This document shows, in pieces, positions 47,657 through 56,626 of a stretch of 64,000 nt of DNA. The notes under the pieces are model-generated. The model made no database searches. It saw only the letters and a list, made by a program, of their open reading frames with translations, and was not told the DNA's origin. Source of the DNA: Nonomuraea dietziae (GTDB lineage Bacteria > Actinomycetota > Actinomycetes > Streptosporangiales > Streptosporangiaceae); the NCBI RefSeq assembly GCF_014195505.1, contig NZ_JACIBV010000001.1:7006001-7070000 (forward strand). Reading direction: 5' to 3'. Position 1 is the stretch's first letter, and every line of letters begins with the position of its first letter. Position numbers and translations under genes: made by a program.

Positions 47657-49213
47657 ATGGAGGTTCTCGATCCGCCCGCGGTGCGCCGCTGGGCGCGGCT
47701 GGCCGCCGACACCCTGGGAAGGGCGAGGGCGGAGATCGACGCGCTGAACGTCTTCCCCGTGGCCGACGGCGACACGGGCACCAACCTGCACCTCACGATG
47801 CTCTCCGCGGCCGAGGCCGTGGAGGCTCTGCCCGACGACATGGGCGCCGCCGTGGTGTGGCAGACCATGGCGTACGGCGCGCTGGTCGGGGCCAGGGGCA
47901 ACTCGGGCGTCATCGTCAGCCAGGCGCTCAGGGGGCTGGCCGAGGTGCTCAAGGATCGCGAGGGCACCGGCGCCGACCTGTGCGAGGGACTGGCGCGGGC
48001 GGCGGAGCTGGCCAGGTCGGCGGTGGCCAGGCCGGTCGAGGGCACGGTGCTGACCGTGCTCGAGGCGGTGGCGGCGGCCGTACCCGCGGGTGATCTCGCC
48101 GCGACCGCGCGAGGAGCGGCGGCGGAGGCGAGGGCGGCGCTGCGCCGCACCCCCGGCCAGCTGGACGTGCTGGCCCGCAGCGGCGTGGTGGACGCCGGAG
48201 GTGCGGGGATGGCGATCATCCTGGAGGCGCTCGCCGCGGTGATCACCGACTCCTACGCCGAGCGGTACGACGTGCCCGCGCCGACGGGCAGGGTGACGCC
48301 GATGACCGAGTCGGGCGCAGGTTACGAGGTGATGTACCTGCTCGACGCCGACGAGGAGGCGGTGGGCAAGCTGCGCGCCGAGCTCGACTCGCTCGGCGAC
48401 TCGCTGGTGGTGGTCGGCGGCGACGGGCTGTGGAACGTCCATGTGCACGTCGACGAGGCGGGCCAGGCGATCGAGGCGGGCATGAGGGCGGGCAGGCCGC
48501 ACCGGATCAAGGTGACCTACCTGGCCGCGCCCGGCCGCACGCACAGGGCCGGCGGCGGCAGGGGAGTGGTCGCGGTGGCCGCGGGCGACGGCATCGCCGC
48601 CCTGTTCGAGGAGTGCGGGGCCGTCGTCGTACGGCGGGAGCCAGGTTCGAGCCCTCCGCTGCCGGCGATGCTGGCGGCCATCCGCGAGGCGGGCAGCGAG
48701 GTGGCGGTGCTGCCCAACGACGAGGGCGTGAGGGCGGTCGCGGTCGCGGCGTCGGAGATCGCGCGCGAGGACGGCGTGGTGGTGAGCGTGCTGCCCACCA
48801 AGGCGACCGTGCAGGGGCTGGCCGCGCTGGCCGTCCACGACCCGCTGCGCCGCTTCGACGACGACGTGGTGGCCATGACCGACGCCGCGGGCCACACCCG
48901 CTACGGGCATCTGACGGTCGCCGACAGGCAGGCTTTCACCAGCGCGGGTATGTGCACGCCGGGCGACGTGCTCGGCATGATCGACGGCGACGTCGCGGTC
49001 ATCGGCGGCTCGCTGACCGAGGTCGCGGCGCTGATCGTGGACAGGATGGTGGCGGGCGGCGGCGAGCTGGTCACCCTGGTCACAGGGGCGGGCGCGCCGG
49101 TACGGCTCGCCGCGTCGGTGGAGGAGCGTCTGGCGGCCACCAGGCCCGACGTGGAGGTCGTCGTCTACGACGGAGAGCAGGGCGGTTACCCGTTGCTCAT
49201 CGGTGTCGAGTGA
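47657..49213 (+). CDS. DAK2-domain fatty acid kinase FakA-like protein
   Basis: This is a 518-residue protein with an N-terminal dihydroxyacetone-kinase-like DAK2 domain (ALNVFPVADGDTGTNLHLTM, then GARGNSGVIVSQALRGLAEV). A middle domain (GYEVMYLLDADEEAVGKLRA) and a C-terminal DegV-like region (VAVLPNDEGVRAVAVAA) follow. The ATP/Mg site aspartates are in DGDTGTN. Firmicute FakA phosphorylates fatty acids bound by FakB (DegV) proteins; no fakB is visible here. The ATG start has GAGGGAG upstream. recG follows, as in most actinobacteria, with 34 bp between them. Confidence 0.88.
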   Translation: MEVLDPPAVRRWARLAADTLGRARAEIDALNVFPVADGDTGTNLHLTMLSAAEAVEALPDDMGAAVVWQTMAYGALVGARGNSGVIVSQALRGLAEVLKDREGTGADLCEGLARAAELARSAVARPVEGTVLTVLEAVAAAVPAGDLAATARGAAAEARAALRRTPGQLDVLARSGVVDAGGAGMAIILEALAAVITDSYAERYDVPAPTGRVTPMTESGAGYEVMYLLDADEEAVGKLRAELDSLGDSLVVVGGDGLWNVHVHVDEAGQAIEAGMRAGRPHRIKVTYLAAPGRTHRAGGGRGVVAVAAGDGIAALFEECGAVVVRREPGSSPPLPAMLAAIREAGSEVAVLPNDEGVRAVAVAASEIAREDGVVVSVLPTKATVQGLAALAVHDPLRRFDDDVVAMTDAAGHTRYGHLTVADRQAFTSAGMCTPGDVLGMIDGDVAVIGGSLTEVAALIVDRMVAGGGELVTLVTGAGAPVRLAASVEERLAATRPDVEVVVYDGEQGGYPLLIGVE

Positions 49214-49247
49214 ATCCTGTCGGTCGCAGGCGGTACAACTGGTTGAC

Positions 49248-51422
49248 GTGAGTCGATTCGACGAGCCCCTGAGCAAGGCGCTCGATCCCAAGACCGCCAA
49301 GCTGCTGCACAGCGTGCTCGACCTGGAGACGGTCGGCGACCTGCTGCGCCACTACCCGCGCCGCTACGCCGAGCGCGGCGAGCTGACCTCGCTCGACGCG
49401 CTCGAGGTCGACGAGCACGTCACGGTCGTCGGCGAGGTCACCAGGCTCATGCGCAAACCCATGCGCAACAGGGGCGGCACCTGGCTCGAGGTCGAGGTCG
49501 TCGACGGCACCGGCAAGAAGATCTACCTGTCGTTCTTCGGCAAGGGCTCCCACGTGGCCGAGTCGCGCCTGAAGACCGGGCGGCGCGGCATGTTCGCGGG
49601 CAAGGTGGGGCTGTTCGGCGCCAGGGCGACGCCGCGCTGGCAGCTGACCCATCCGGAGTTCGAGCTGTTCGAGGAGGAGGCCGAGGCGAACGCGGCCGAG
49701 TTCGCCGCCGCGCCCGTGCCGATCTATCCCGCGGGCAAGGACCTCACCCCCTGGGCCATCCGCAGGGCCGTCGGGGTGGTCCTCGACACGCTCGGCCCGC
49801 TGGAGGATCCGCTCCCCGCCGAGCTGCGCCGCAGGCACGAGCTGCCCGACCTGGCCGACGCGCTGGTGGCCGTCCACAGGCCGCGCGACTTCGGCGACGT
49901 GACGAGGGCGCGCAAGAGGCTGAAGTTCGACGAGGCGTTCGTGCTGCAGGCCGTCCTGTTGCAGCGCAGGGCCGCGGCGGTGGCCTGGCCCGCCAAGGCC
50001 CGCCCACGCGTGGCGGGCGGCATGCTGGCCGCCTTCGACGAGCGGCTGCCGTTCTCGCTCACCGAGGGGCAGGCGGCCGTCGGTGAGGAGATCGCGGCCG
50101 ACCTCGCCATGGAGCACCCGATGCACCGGCTGCTCCAGGGCGAGGTCGGCGCGGGCAAGACGGTGGTGGCGCTGCGCGCCATGCTGCAGGTCGTCGACGC
50201 GGGGGGCCAGGCCGTCCTGCTGGCGCCCACCGAGGTGCTGGCCCAGCAGCACCACCGCTCGATCACCTCGATGCTGGGCGACCTGGCGGCCGGCGGCATG
50301 TTCGGCGGCACCGCGGTGGGTCTGCTCACCGGCTCCATGGGCACGGCCGCGCGCCGCTCGGCCCTGCTCGACGCCGCCTCGGGCACCGCGGGCATCGTCG
50401 TCGGCACCCACGCGCTGCTGCAGGAGCACGTCCAGTTCGCCGACCTGGGCCTCGTCGTCGTCGACGAGCAGCACAGGTTCGGCGTCGAACAGCGCGACGC
50501 GCTGCGCGAGAAGGTGTCGGGCGGGCGTCCACACGTGCTGGTCATGACCGCCACGCCCATTCCGCGCACGGTCGCCATGACCGTCTTCGGCGATCTCGAG
50601 GTCTCGACGCTGTCGCAGCTGCCCTCGGGCCGCGCGCCGATCACCACCCACGTCGTTCCCGCCGCGGAGAAGCCCCACTATCTCGAACGCACGTGGGAGC
50701 GCGTGCGCGAGGAGGTCGGCCTCGGCCGCCAGGCCTACATCGTCTGCCCCCGCATCGGCGACCTGGAGGGCGACGAGGGAGACCTCGCGGCGGGCGACGA
50801 CGACAAGCGGCCGCCGCTGGCGGTGCTCGAGGTGGCCGAGATGCTCGCCTCAGGGCCGCTGCACGGGCTGCGCGTCGAGGTGCTGCACGGCAAGCTCCCT
50901 CCCGAGGAGAAGGACGCGATCATGCGCGCCTTCTCGCAGGGCGCCGTCGACGTGCTGGTGGCCACGACCGTGATCGAGGTGGGCGTCGACGTGCCCAACT
51001 CCTCCGTCATGATCATCATGGACGCCGACAGGTTCGGGGTCTCGCAGCTGCACCAGCTCAGGGGGCGCGTGGGCCGAGGCGGGCTGCCCGGGCTGTGCCT
51101 GCTCGTCACCGAGTTCCCCGCGGGCACCCCCGCGAGGGAGCGCCTCGAGGCGGTCGCCTCCACGCTCGACGGGTTCGAGCTGTCGAGGGTCGACCTGGAG
51201 CAGCGGCGTGAGGGCGACGTGCTCGGAGCGGCCCAGTCGGGCAAGCGCTCCTCGCTCAAGATGCTGCAGCTGCTCAGGGACGAGGACGTGATCGTGGCCG
51301 CCCGCGAGGAGGCGGCGGCGCTGCTGACGGCCGACCCCGAGCTGTCGTCCCTGCCCGGCCTGCGCGCCGAGATCGACAGGCTGCTGGCCGACGAGCGGGC
51401 GGGATACCTGGAGAAGACCTGA
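49248..51422 (+). CDS. recG: ATP-dependent DNA helicase RecG
   Basis: This 724-residue branched-DNA helicase remodels stalled forks and Holliday junctions. An N-terminal wedge/OB domain (VTVVGEVTRLMRKPMRNRGG) precedes the motor, with Walker A GEVGAGKTVVALRAM, the DEQH box LVVVDEQHRFGVEQRDAL, MTATPIPRT and the C-terminal QLRGRVGRGGLPGLCLLV. GTG 49248 is preferred, since homology begins SRFDEPLSKAL; an upstream in-frame GTG at 49203 would overlap the DAK2 gene. A repeat island follows. Confidence 0.96.
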   Translation: MSRFDEPLSKALDPKTAKLLHSVLDLETVGDLLRHYPRRYAERGELTSLDALEVDEHVTVVGEVTRLMRKPMRNRGGTWLEVEVVDGTGKKIYLSFFGKGSHVAESRLKTGRRGMFAGKVGLFGARATPRWQLTHPEFELFEEEAEANAAEFAAAPVPIYPAGKDLTPWAIRRAVGVVLDTLGPLEDPLPAELRRRHELPDLADALVAVHRPRDFGDVTRARKRLKFDEAFVLQAVLLQRRAAAVAWPAKARPRVAGGMLAAFDERLPFSLTEGQAAVGEEIAADLAMEHPMHRLLQGEVGAGKTVVALRAMLQVVDAGGQAVLLAPTEVLAQQHHRSITSMLGDLAAGGMFGGTAVGLLTGSMGTAARRSALLDAASGTAGIVVGTHALLQEHVQFADLGLVVVDEQHRFGVEQRDALREKVSGGRPHVLVMTATPIPRTVAMTVFGDLEVSTLSQLPSGRAPITTHVVPAAEKPHYLERTWERVREEVGLGRQAYIVCPRIGDLEGDEGDLAAGDDDKRPPLAVLEVAEMLASGPLHGLRVEVLHGKLPPEEKDAIMRAFSQGAVDVLVATTVIEVGVDVPNSSVMIIMDADRFGVSQLHQLRGRVGRGGLPGLCLLVTEFPAGTPARERLEAVASTLDGFELSRVDLEQRREGDVLGAAQSGKRSSLKMLQLLRDEDVIVAAREEAAALLTADPELSSLPGLRAEIDRLLADERAGYLEKT

Positions 51423-51459
51423 GCTCCGGTCCACGCAGGTTCGGGCCGGAGCCCCCGGC

Positions 51460-51550
51460 CCTGCGGGAAGCACGTCCTGCGGGGAGGCCGTGTCCTGCGG
51501 AAAGCTCGTCCTGCGGGAAGCTTCGTCCTGCGGGGAAGTTCGTCCTGCGC
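51460..51550 (+). repeat. degenerate tandem repeat, six units of 16-18 bp
   Basis: Units beginning CCTGCGGG(G)AAG...CGT start at 51460, 51476, 51494, 51510, 51527 and 51544. They share CCTGCG and mostly GGAAGC(T)TCGT. This lies in the 407-bp gap between recG and rsmD, which holds no gene. The rest of the gap carries two hairpins and the rsmD promoter region. Confidence 0.75.
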
Positions 51551-51552
51551 CG

Positions 51553-51584
51553 CCCGTCACCACCGCCGATGCGGTGGTGACGGG
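51553..51584. terminator. perfect 14-bp hairpin downstream of recG
   Basis: CCCGTCACCACCGC pairs perfectly with GCGGTGGTGACGGG around a CGAT loop. There is no T run. It shares its last bases with the next hairpin. Confidence 0.6.
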
Positions 51585-51633
51585 CCCAGCGCCGGGGACG
51601 GCCTCCCCCCGAATGCCGTCCCCGGCTGGGCCC
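51582..51633. terminator. long hairpin with 2-base bulge downstream of recG
   Basis: GGGCCCAG/CTGGGCCC and CCGGGGACGGC/GCCGTCCCCGG stack into a 19-bp stem with a GC bulge and an 11-base C-rich loop. The first three bases overlap the preceding hairpin's 3' arm, so the two compete at their junction. Confidence 0.6.
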
Positions 51634-51829
51634 ACCCTCGGGTCAGGTGCCGAGGGAACCGGCGTGCGGAAGGGCTCACGATCACGCCGGTCGACCTTCA
51701 TTTGGGTCACCTCGAAGGTCGCAGAACTCATCATGCGGGCCGATCGGAGCGATAGCTACGACCCTTGCGCAGTCGAGGCAGACACTTGTCCACTCTTGAC
51801 CTGCGCTGACATGCGGAACAATGGGTGGC

Positions 51830-52393
51830 ATGACGCGGATCATCGCGGGGAGCGCGGGTGGCAGACGGCTGGCGGTGCCGCAGGGCCGTACGACGAGGCC
51901 GACGAGTGACAGGGCAAGAGAAGGGATCTTCTTGACGCTCGACTCGCTGCACGGGCTCGGCGGCGCCAGGGTGATCGATCTCTACGCCGGTTCGGGGGCG
52001 GTCGGGCTGGAGGCGGTGTCCAGGGGAGCGGCCCACGCGCTGCTGGTGGAGTCCGACCCCAGGGCGGTGAAGACCATCAAGGCCAACATCAGGGAGCTCG
52101 GCTTCGGCGAGGCGACGGTGGTGGCCGACAGGGTGGAGCGGCTGCTGGCCAGGCAGGGCGAGCCGTACGACATCGTCTTCGCCGACCCGCCCTACGCGGT
52201 CACCGACGAGGACGTCACGAGGATGCTCGAACTGCTGCGCGACAACGGCTGGCTCACGCAGGACGCGCTCGTCGCGGTGGAACGCGAGAGCAGGGGGAAG
52301 GACCTGGTGTGGCCCCCTGGCTACGAGGAGGAGAGGGTCCGTCGTTACGGCGAAGCGTCCGTTTGGTACGGTCGCGCCGCCGGGAACCCGTAA
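51830..52393 (+). CDS. rsmD: 16S rRNA (guanine(966)-N(2))-methyltransferase
   Basis: This 187-residue SAM-dependent RNA methyltransferase modifies G966 of 16S rRNA. It has TRIIAGSAGGRRLAVPQG, TSDRAREGIFLTL, the SAM motif VIDLYAGSGAVGLEAVSRGA and the catalytic NPPY-type motif as DPPY in FADPPYAV. The ATG at 51830 is favoured over the in-frame ATG at 51821 because the family starts with TRIIAG. It forms a pair with coaD, 14 bases downstream, as in many bacteria. Confidence 0.95.
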   Translation: MTRIIAGSAGGRRLAVPQGRTTRPTSDRAREGIFLTLDSLHGLGGARVIDLYAGSGAVGLEAVSRGAAHALLVESDPRAVKTIKANIRELGFGEATVVADRVERLLARQGEPYDIVFADPPYAVTDEDVTRMLELLRDNGWLTQDALVAVERESRGKDLVWPPGYEEERVRRYGEASVWYGRAAGNP

Positions 52394-52407
52394 ACGTGGG
52401 AGGCGAT

Positions 52408-52884
52408 GTGCGCCGCGTAGTGTGCCCAGGGTCGTTCGACCCCATCACCAACGGACACCTCGACATCATCGGCCGGGCCGCCCGGCTGTATGACGAGGTG
52501 ACAGTCGCCGTACTGATCAATGTCGAGAAGAAGAGCCTGTTCACGGTCGAGGAACGCATCGACATCCTCACCACGGTCACCAAGGACTACCCCAACGTCA
52601 GGGTCGAGAAGTTCCACGGCCTGCTCGTCGACTTCTGCCGCCAGAACGACATCCCGGCGATCGTCAAGGGCATCCGCGTGGTCAGCGACTTCGACTACGA
52701 ACTGCAGATGGCGCAGCTCAACTACCGCCTGTCGGGCGTGGAGACGCTTTTCATGCCGACGAATCCGGAATATTCGTTCCTGTCGTCGTCCAGGGTGAAG
52801 GAGATCGCCCGGTACGGTGGCGATGTCTCCGGGCTCGTCCCTGATCTGGTGCACAAGCTCTTGATCGAACGGCTCAGGGGCTGA
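52408..52884 (+). CDS. coaD: phosphopantetheine adenylyltransferase
   Basis: This 158-residue nucleotidyltransferase makes dephospho-CoA from 4'-phosphopantetheine and ATP. It has the (T/H)xGH motif in CPGSFDPITNGHLDIIGRAA, KGIRVVSDFDYELQMAQLN and the C-terminal SSSRVKEIARYGGDVSGLVP. The GTG at 52408 has GGAGG 5 bases upstream and starts directly at the beginning of the domain. Confidence 0.96.
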   Translation: MRRVVCPGSFDPITNGHLDIIGRAARLYDEVTVAVLINVEKKSLFTVEERIDILTTVTKDYPNVRVEKFHGLLVDFCRQNDIPAIVKGIRVVSDFDYELQMAQLNYRLSGVETLFMPTNPEYSFLSSSRVKEIARYGGDVSGLVPDLVHKLLIERLRG

Positions 52885-52936
52885 CCCGCGCCTGGTATCG
52901 TTGCTATCTGGCCTTGTACGACGGCGATATTTCGCC

Positions 52937-53506
52937 ATGCCTAGCGAGAGCAGGATGACTCAGCACCTCGACCCCCGCGCCCCTTGGGTGATCTCCACTC
53001 ATGACCTGGGCAGGCGGCCGGGCTCGATGCGGCAGATGACTCTGTCCCTCCCGGCACCGGCAAATCTCGGCGTCGACATGATCGGTGTCCCCAAGGACAC
53101 CGAAGTCGAGCTGAACATCAGGCTCGAAGCAGTGATGGAAGGCGTGCTCGTCTCGGGCACCGCACACGCTCCCCTCGCGGGGGAGTGCTCGCGGTGTCTC
53201 GACCCGTTGTCCTCGGAGATCGAGGTCAACCTGCAGGAGCTGTTCTTCTACTCCGACGAGGACGCCTCGGAGGAGGACTCACTGCTCGACGGTGAACTTC
53301 TCGACCTCGAGCCGACGTTCCGCGACGCGGTGGTGCTCGCACTGCCGCTCAGCCCCGTGTGCAGGGAAGACTGCCAGGGGCTGTGCGTGGACTGCGGGGT
53401 CAAGCTGGCCGAGGCCGGCCCTGACCACGGGCACGAGAAGATCGACGCTCGCTGGGCGTCGTTGCAAGGTCTGATTTCCGAGAACGATAACGATCAGGAG
53501 AAGTGA
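52937..53506 (+). CDS. DUF177 (YceD-like) protein upstream of rpmF
   Basis: This is a 189-residue protein with the DUF177 signature: LEAVMEGVLVSGTAHAPLAG, ECSRCLDPLSSEIEV and the second cysteine pair in CREDCQGLCVDCGVKL. It always precedes rpmF in bacteria, and in plants and E. coli the family is tied to 23S rRNA accumulation. The start is ATG 52937 or ATG 52955 (MTQHLDPR); the second is nearer the conserved region. One base separates it from rpmF. Confidence 0.88.
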   Translation: MPSESRMTQHLDPRAPWVISTHDLGRRPGSMRQMTLSLPAPANLGVDMIGVPKDTEVELNIRLEAVMEGVLVSGTAHAPLAGECSRCLDPLSSEIEVNLQELFFYSDEDASEEDSLLDGELLDLEPTFRDAVVLALPLSPVCREDCQGLCVDCGVKLAEAGPDHGHEKIDARWASLQGLISENDNDQEK

Positions 53507-53507
53507 C

Positions 53508-53687
53508 GTGGCCGTCCCGAAGCGGAAGATGTCGCGGAGCAACACCCGCTCCCGCCGCGCCCAGTGGAAGACGTCTGCTGTCGCGCTGGTGAGCTGCCCG
53601 CAGTGCCGTTCGCCCAAGCAGCCGCACATCGCGTGCCCGACCTGCGGCACCTACAACCGCCGTCAGGTCATCGAGCCGTCTGCCTGA
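53508..53687 (+). CDS. rpmF: 50S ribosomal protein L32
   Basis: This 59-residue ribosomal protein begins AVPKRKMSRSNTRSRRAQWK. Its zinc ribbon (CPQCRSPKQPHIACPTC) has four cysteines, so it is the zinc-containing form. A GTG start lies one base after the DUF177 stop; the two are co-transcribed with rnc and mutM further downstream, unless the hairpin at 53778 stops transcription. Confidence 0.95.
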   Translation: MAVPKRKMSRSNTRSRRAQWKTSAVALVSCPQCRSPKQPHIACPTCGTYNRRQVIEPSA

Positions 53688-53777
53688 TCGCACAATGACG
53701 GAATGCCGGCCGGTGCCCATGCTGCTCCGGTCGGCGTCACCGTCTCAGGTGCGTGCGGCGGCGGTTCGCCCGCGGCC

Positions 53778-53819
53778 GTGGTGGACGCCGGGGCTGGTCC
53801 CCGACGCCCACCACGTTTT
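53778..53819 (+). terminator. imperfect hairpin plus T run after rpmF
   Basis: GTGGTGGACGCCGGGG pairs with CCCCGACGCCCACCAC with two mismatches over a CTGGT loop, followed by GTTTT. It lies 60 bases before rnc, so it could reduce read-through into rnc. Confidence 0.6.
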
Positions 53820-53879
53820 CGGGCATCTCTCAGTTCCCTCGCCCACGCGCTTCGGAGAGATGCTCTGAGGAGGTAACAC

Positions 53880-54620
53880 GTGGGCGCAGGTCCCAAGCCG
53901 GTGGCCGTCGAGGTCGCCAGAGACGAGCTGGAGCGGGTCCTTTCCGTCAGGCTCGACGCGGACATTCTCGAGCGGGCGCTGACGCACCGCTCCTATGCGT
54001 ACGAGAACGGCGGCCTGCCCACCAACGAGCGCCTGGAGTTCCTCGGCGACTCGGTGCTGGGCCTGGTGGTCACCGACACGCTCTACCGCAACCACCCCGA
54101 CCTGCCCGAGGGCCAGCTGGCCAAGTTGCGGGCGGCCGTGGTCAACATGCGCGCGCTGGCCGACGTGGCCCGCCACCTCGGCCTGGGCCGCTTCATGCGG
54201 CTCGGCAGGGGCGAGGAGGGCACCGGAGGGCGCGACAAGTCCTCGATCCTCGCCGACACCCTCGAGGCGCTGATCGGCGCCGTCTACGTCGACCTCGGGC
54301 TCGACGAGGCCTTCAGGGTCGTGCACCTGCTGTTCGACCCGCTGATCACGCGCTCGGCCTCGCTGGGCGCGGGGCTCGACTGGAAGACCTCGCTGCAGGA
54401 GCTCACCGCCTCGGAGGCGTTGGGCGTGCCCGAGTACCACGTCGAGGAGAGCGGTCCCGACCACGCCAAGTCCTTCACCGCCGAGGTGCGGGTCGGCGGC
54501 GAGTCCTACGGATCGGGCAAGGGCCGCAGCAAGAAGGAGGCCGAGCAGCAGGCGGCCGAGGCGGCCTGGACCCGCATCAGGGCCCGCAGAGAGCAGCGCG
54601 AGAGCCAGCCGGCGGGCTAG
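53880..54620 (+). CDS. rnc: ribonuclease III
   Basis: This 246-residue double-strand-specific endonuclease has the signature NERLEFLGDSVLGLVV, the second acidic site DTLEALIGAVYVDLGL and a C-terminal dsRNA-binding domain (TSLQELTASEALGVPEYHV, then GSGKGRSKKEAEQQAAEAAW). It processes rRNA and structured mRNAs. The GTG start has AGGAGG 6 bases upstream. mutM follows after one base, the usual actinobacterial pair. Confidence 0.96.
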   Translation: MGAGPKPVAVEVARDELERVLSVRLDADILERALTHRSYAYENGGLPTNERLEFLGDSVLGLVVTDTLYRNHPDLPEGQLAKLRAAVVNMRALADVARHLGLGRFMRLGRGEEGTGGRDKSSILADTLEALIGAVYVDLGLDEAFRVVHLLFDPLITRSASLGAGLDWKTSLQELTASEALGVPEYHVEESGPDHAKSFTAEVRVGGESYGSGKGRSKKEAEQQAAEAAWTRIRARREQRESQPAG

Positions 54621-54621
54621 C

Positions 54622-55449
54622 ATGCCTGAGCTTCCCGAGGTAGAGGTCGTCCGCAGGGGTCTGGCCGACTGGGTGACAGGGCGTACGATCGGCGCCGCCG
54701 AGGTCCTGCACCCGAGGGCCGTGCGACGCCAGATCGGGCCGTTCCTGGTCGCGGGGCGCACGATCACCTCCGCCGAGCGGCGCGGCAAGTACCTGTGGTT
54801 GCCGCTCGACGGCGAGGAGGCGATCCTCGCCCATCTCGGCATGAGCGGCCAGTTGCTCGTGGTCTCGCCCGACTCCGTGCTCGAGAAGCATCTGAGGGTA
54901 CGGCTGGCCTTCGCCGACGGCGGCAACGACCTGCGCTTCGTCGACCAGCGCACCTTCGGCCACGTCATGCTCACCTCGCTGGTGAACGGCGTGCCCGAGC
55001 CCATCGCGCACATCGCCCCCGACCCGTTCGAGGCGGCCTTCGACGACGACGTCTTCGCCCGCAGGCTCAGGGCCAGGCGCACGGAGATCAAGCGGGCCCT
55101 GCTCGACCAGTCGCTGATCAGCGGTGTCGGCAACATCTACGCCGACGAGGCGCTCTGGCTCGCCAGGCTCCACTGGTCGCGCTCCACCGAGACCCTCACC
55201 AAGCCGAAGATCGCCGAACTGCTCGCCGCGGTCCGCCAGGTCATGGGCGCCGCCCTCCTGCAGGGCGGCACCTCCTTCGACAGCCTCTACGTCAACGTCA
55301 ACGGCGAGAGCGGCTACTTCGACCGCTCCCTCGAGGCGTACGGCAGGCGCGACCAGCCGTGCTCGAGGTGCGGCACGCCGATCAGGCGTGAGGCGTTCAT
55401 GAACCGATCGTCCTTCTCCTGCCCCAGGTGCCAGCGTAAGCCGCGGTGA
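54622..55449 (+). CDS. mutM: formamidopyrimidine-DNA glycosylase
   Basis: This 275-residue bifunctional glycosylase/AP lyase removes 8-oxoguanine. It has the catalytic N-terminus PELPEVEVVRRGL (Pro-1 nucleophile after Met removal), the H2TH region ALLDQSLISGVGNIYADEAL and the zinc finger CSRCG...CPRCQ with RSSF at the tip. All catalytic positions are present. The 3' end overlaps the convergent MFS gene by 53 bp. Confidence 0.96.
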   Translation: MPELPEVEVVRRGLADWVTGRTIGAAEVLHPRAVRRQIGPFLVAGRTITSAERRGKYLWLPLDGEEAILAHLGMSGQLLVVSPDSVLEKHLRVRLAFADGGNDLRFVDQRTFGHVMLTSLVNGVPEPIAHIAPDPFEAAFDDDVFARRLRARRTEIKRALLDQSLISGVGNIYADEALWLARLHWSRSTETLTKPKIAELLAAVRQVMGAALLQGGTSFDSLYVNVNGESGYFDRSLEAYGRRDQPCSRCGTPIRREAFMNRSSFSCPRCQRKPR

Positions 55450-56545
55450 GCAGGGCGAGCACGGCCCCGAACCACATCACCGCGCTGGGGGAGGCGGCGT
55501 CCACGATCACCCCGCCGAGCAGCGCGCCCAGCGCGATGGCCGCGTTGAAGACCGACGACAGCATGGCCATGCCCGCCTCGCCGCCGCCCGACCTGGCGAC
55601 CCAGAGCTGTCCGGTCACCGAGACGCCGCCGTAGGAGAGGCCCCACAGCAGCAGCATCGCGGCGCCCGCCAGCGGCATCCCCATGGTGGAGACGGCGATC
55701 AGCACGGCGAGCACCACCATGATCTGCCTGGGCCCGCGTGCGGCCTGGGCTCCCGAGCCGAAGTTGCCGACCACGCCCGCCACGCCGTACGCGAGGAGGA
55801 GGCCGCTGATCAGCGCGGGCCCCGCGCCGGAGACCTGCTCGAGGAACGGGCGGATGTAGGTGTAGGCGGCGAAGTGGCCCGTCACGACGAGCGCGGTGGC
55901 GACCAGGGCGGTCCTGAGCGCGCTGTCGCGCCAGACGGCGAGCAGCTGGGCGGGCCGTACCGCCTGGGTGGCGGGCAGCGGCGGCAGCACCAGGACCAGC
56001 GCGACCAGGACCACGACGGCGAGCACGGCCACCGCCACGAACGCCGTGCGCCACCCGGCCAGTGACAGGATCAGGGTGCCTGCCGGCACGCCGAGCACCG
56101 ACGCCACGGAGACACCGCCCGCGATCATCGCGGCGGCCCTGCCGACGTGCTGCTCGGGCACCAGCCGAGTGGGGAGGGTGGCGGCGAACGCCCAGAAGCC
56201 CCCGATGCTGACACCGACCAGCACCCTGGCGACCAGCATCACCGCGTAGGTGGGAGAGTAGGCGGCCAGGAGGTTGGCGCCGGCCAGCAGGGCCATCAAC
56301 GCGATCAGCACGATCCGCCGGTCGAGCCGTCCTGCCACGACGGTCAGCAGGGGCGCGGAGAGGGCGGCGACGACTCCCGGCGCCGACATGGTCAGCCCGG
56401 CCACGCCGTCGGAGACGCCCAGCGTGGAGCCGATGGGCGTCAGCAGGCCGACGGGCAGCATCTCGCTGGTCACGATCGTGAAGGTGCCGACCGCGACGGA
56501 CGACACGGCAGGCCATGGCGCGCGGGCGGTTTCGATTGTCGTCAT
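55397..56545 (-). CDS. MFS transporter (sugar/arabinose-efflux-like)
   Basis: This is a 382-residue permease with twelve helices of the drug:H+ antiporter-1 type. It has VAVGTFTIVTSEMLPVGLLT and SAPGVVAALSAPLLTVVAGR with the loop motif GRLDRRIVLIALMALLAG, and VARVLVGVSIGGFWAFAATL. This resembles YdhP/AraJ-type exporters. ATG 56545 (MTTIETARAP) is the family start. It is divergent from a LysR regulator across 81 bp, the standard exporter-regulator layout. Confidence 0.88.
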   Translation of the reverse strand: MTTIETARAPWPAVSSVAVGTFTIVTSEMLPVGLLTPIGSTLGVSDGVAGLTMSAPGVVAALSAPLLTVVAGRLDRRIVLIALMALLAGANLLAAYSPTYAVMLVARVLVGVSIGGFWAFAATLPTRLVPEQHVGRAAAMIAGGVSVASVLGVPAGTLILSLAGWRTAFVAVAVLAVVVLVALVLVLPPLPATQAVRPAQLLAVWRDSALRTALVATALVVTGHFAAYTYIRPFLEQVSGAGPALISGLLLAYGVAGVVGNFGSGAQAARGPRQIMVVLAVLIAVSTMGMPLAGAAMLLLWGLSYGGVSVTGQLWVARSGGGEAGMAMLSSVFNAAIALGALLGGVIVDAASPSAVMWFGAVLALLTAAYAGTWGRRRTIGS

Positions 56546-56596
56546 GACCCCCAGCGTTCTGGGCCTGACGTGCGGGAACAATGGCGAAGATCGAAG

Positions 56597-56618
56597 CCTT
56601 GGTTTAGTCAGGCTAAGG
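56597..56618. promoter_or_regulatory. candidate LysR operator between MFS and lysR
   Basis: CCTTGGTTTAGTCAGGCTAAGG contains nested inverted repeats, CCTT/AAGG (56597-56600 with 56615-56618) and TTAG/CTAA, within the 81-bp divergent region and directly in front of the lysR ribosome binding site. Confidence 0.45.
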
Positions 56619-56626
56619 AGTCGTAG

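Noticed and set aside
51460..51550. Possible CRISPR array
   Set aside because: Units are 16-18 bp with no unique spacers between them and no cas genes in the window; it is a degenerate direct tandem repeat.
50850..51734. 294-residue minus-strand frame across the recG end and repeat island
   Set aside because: It translates the repeats into low-complexity sequence and is otherwise a recG shadow.
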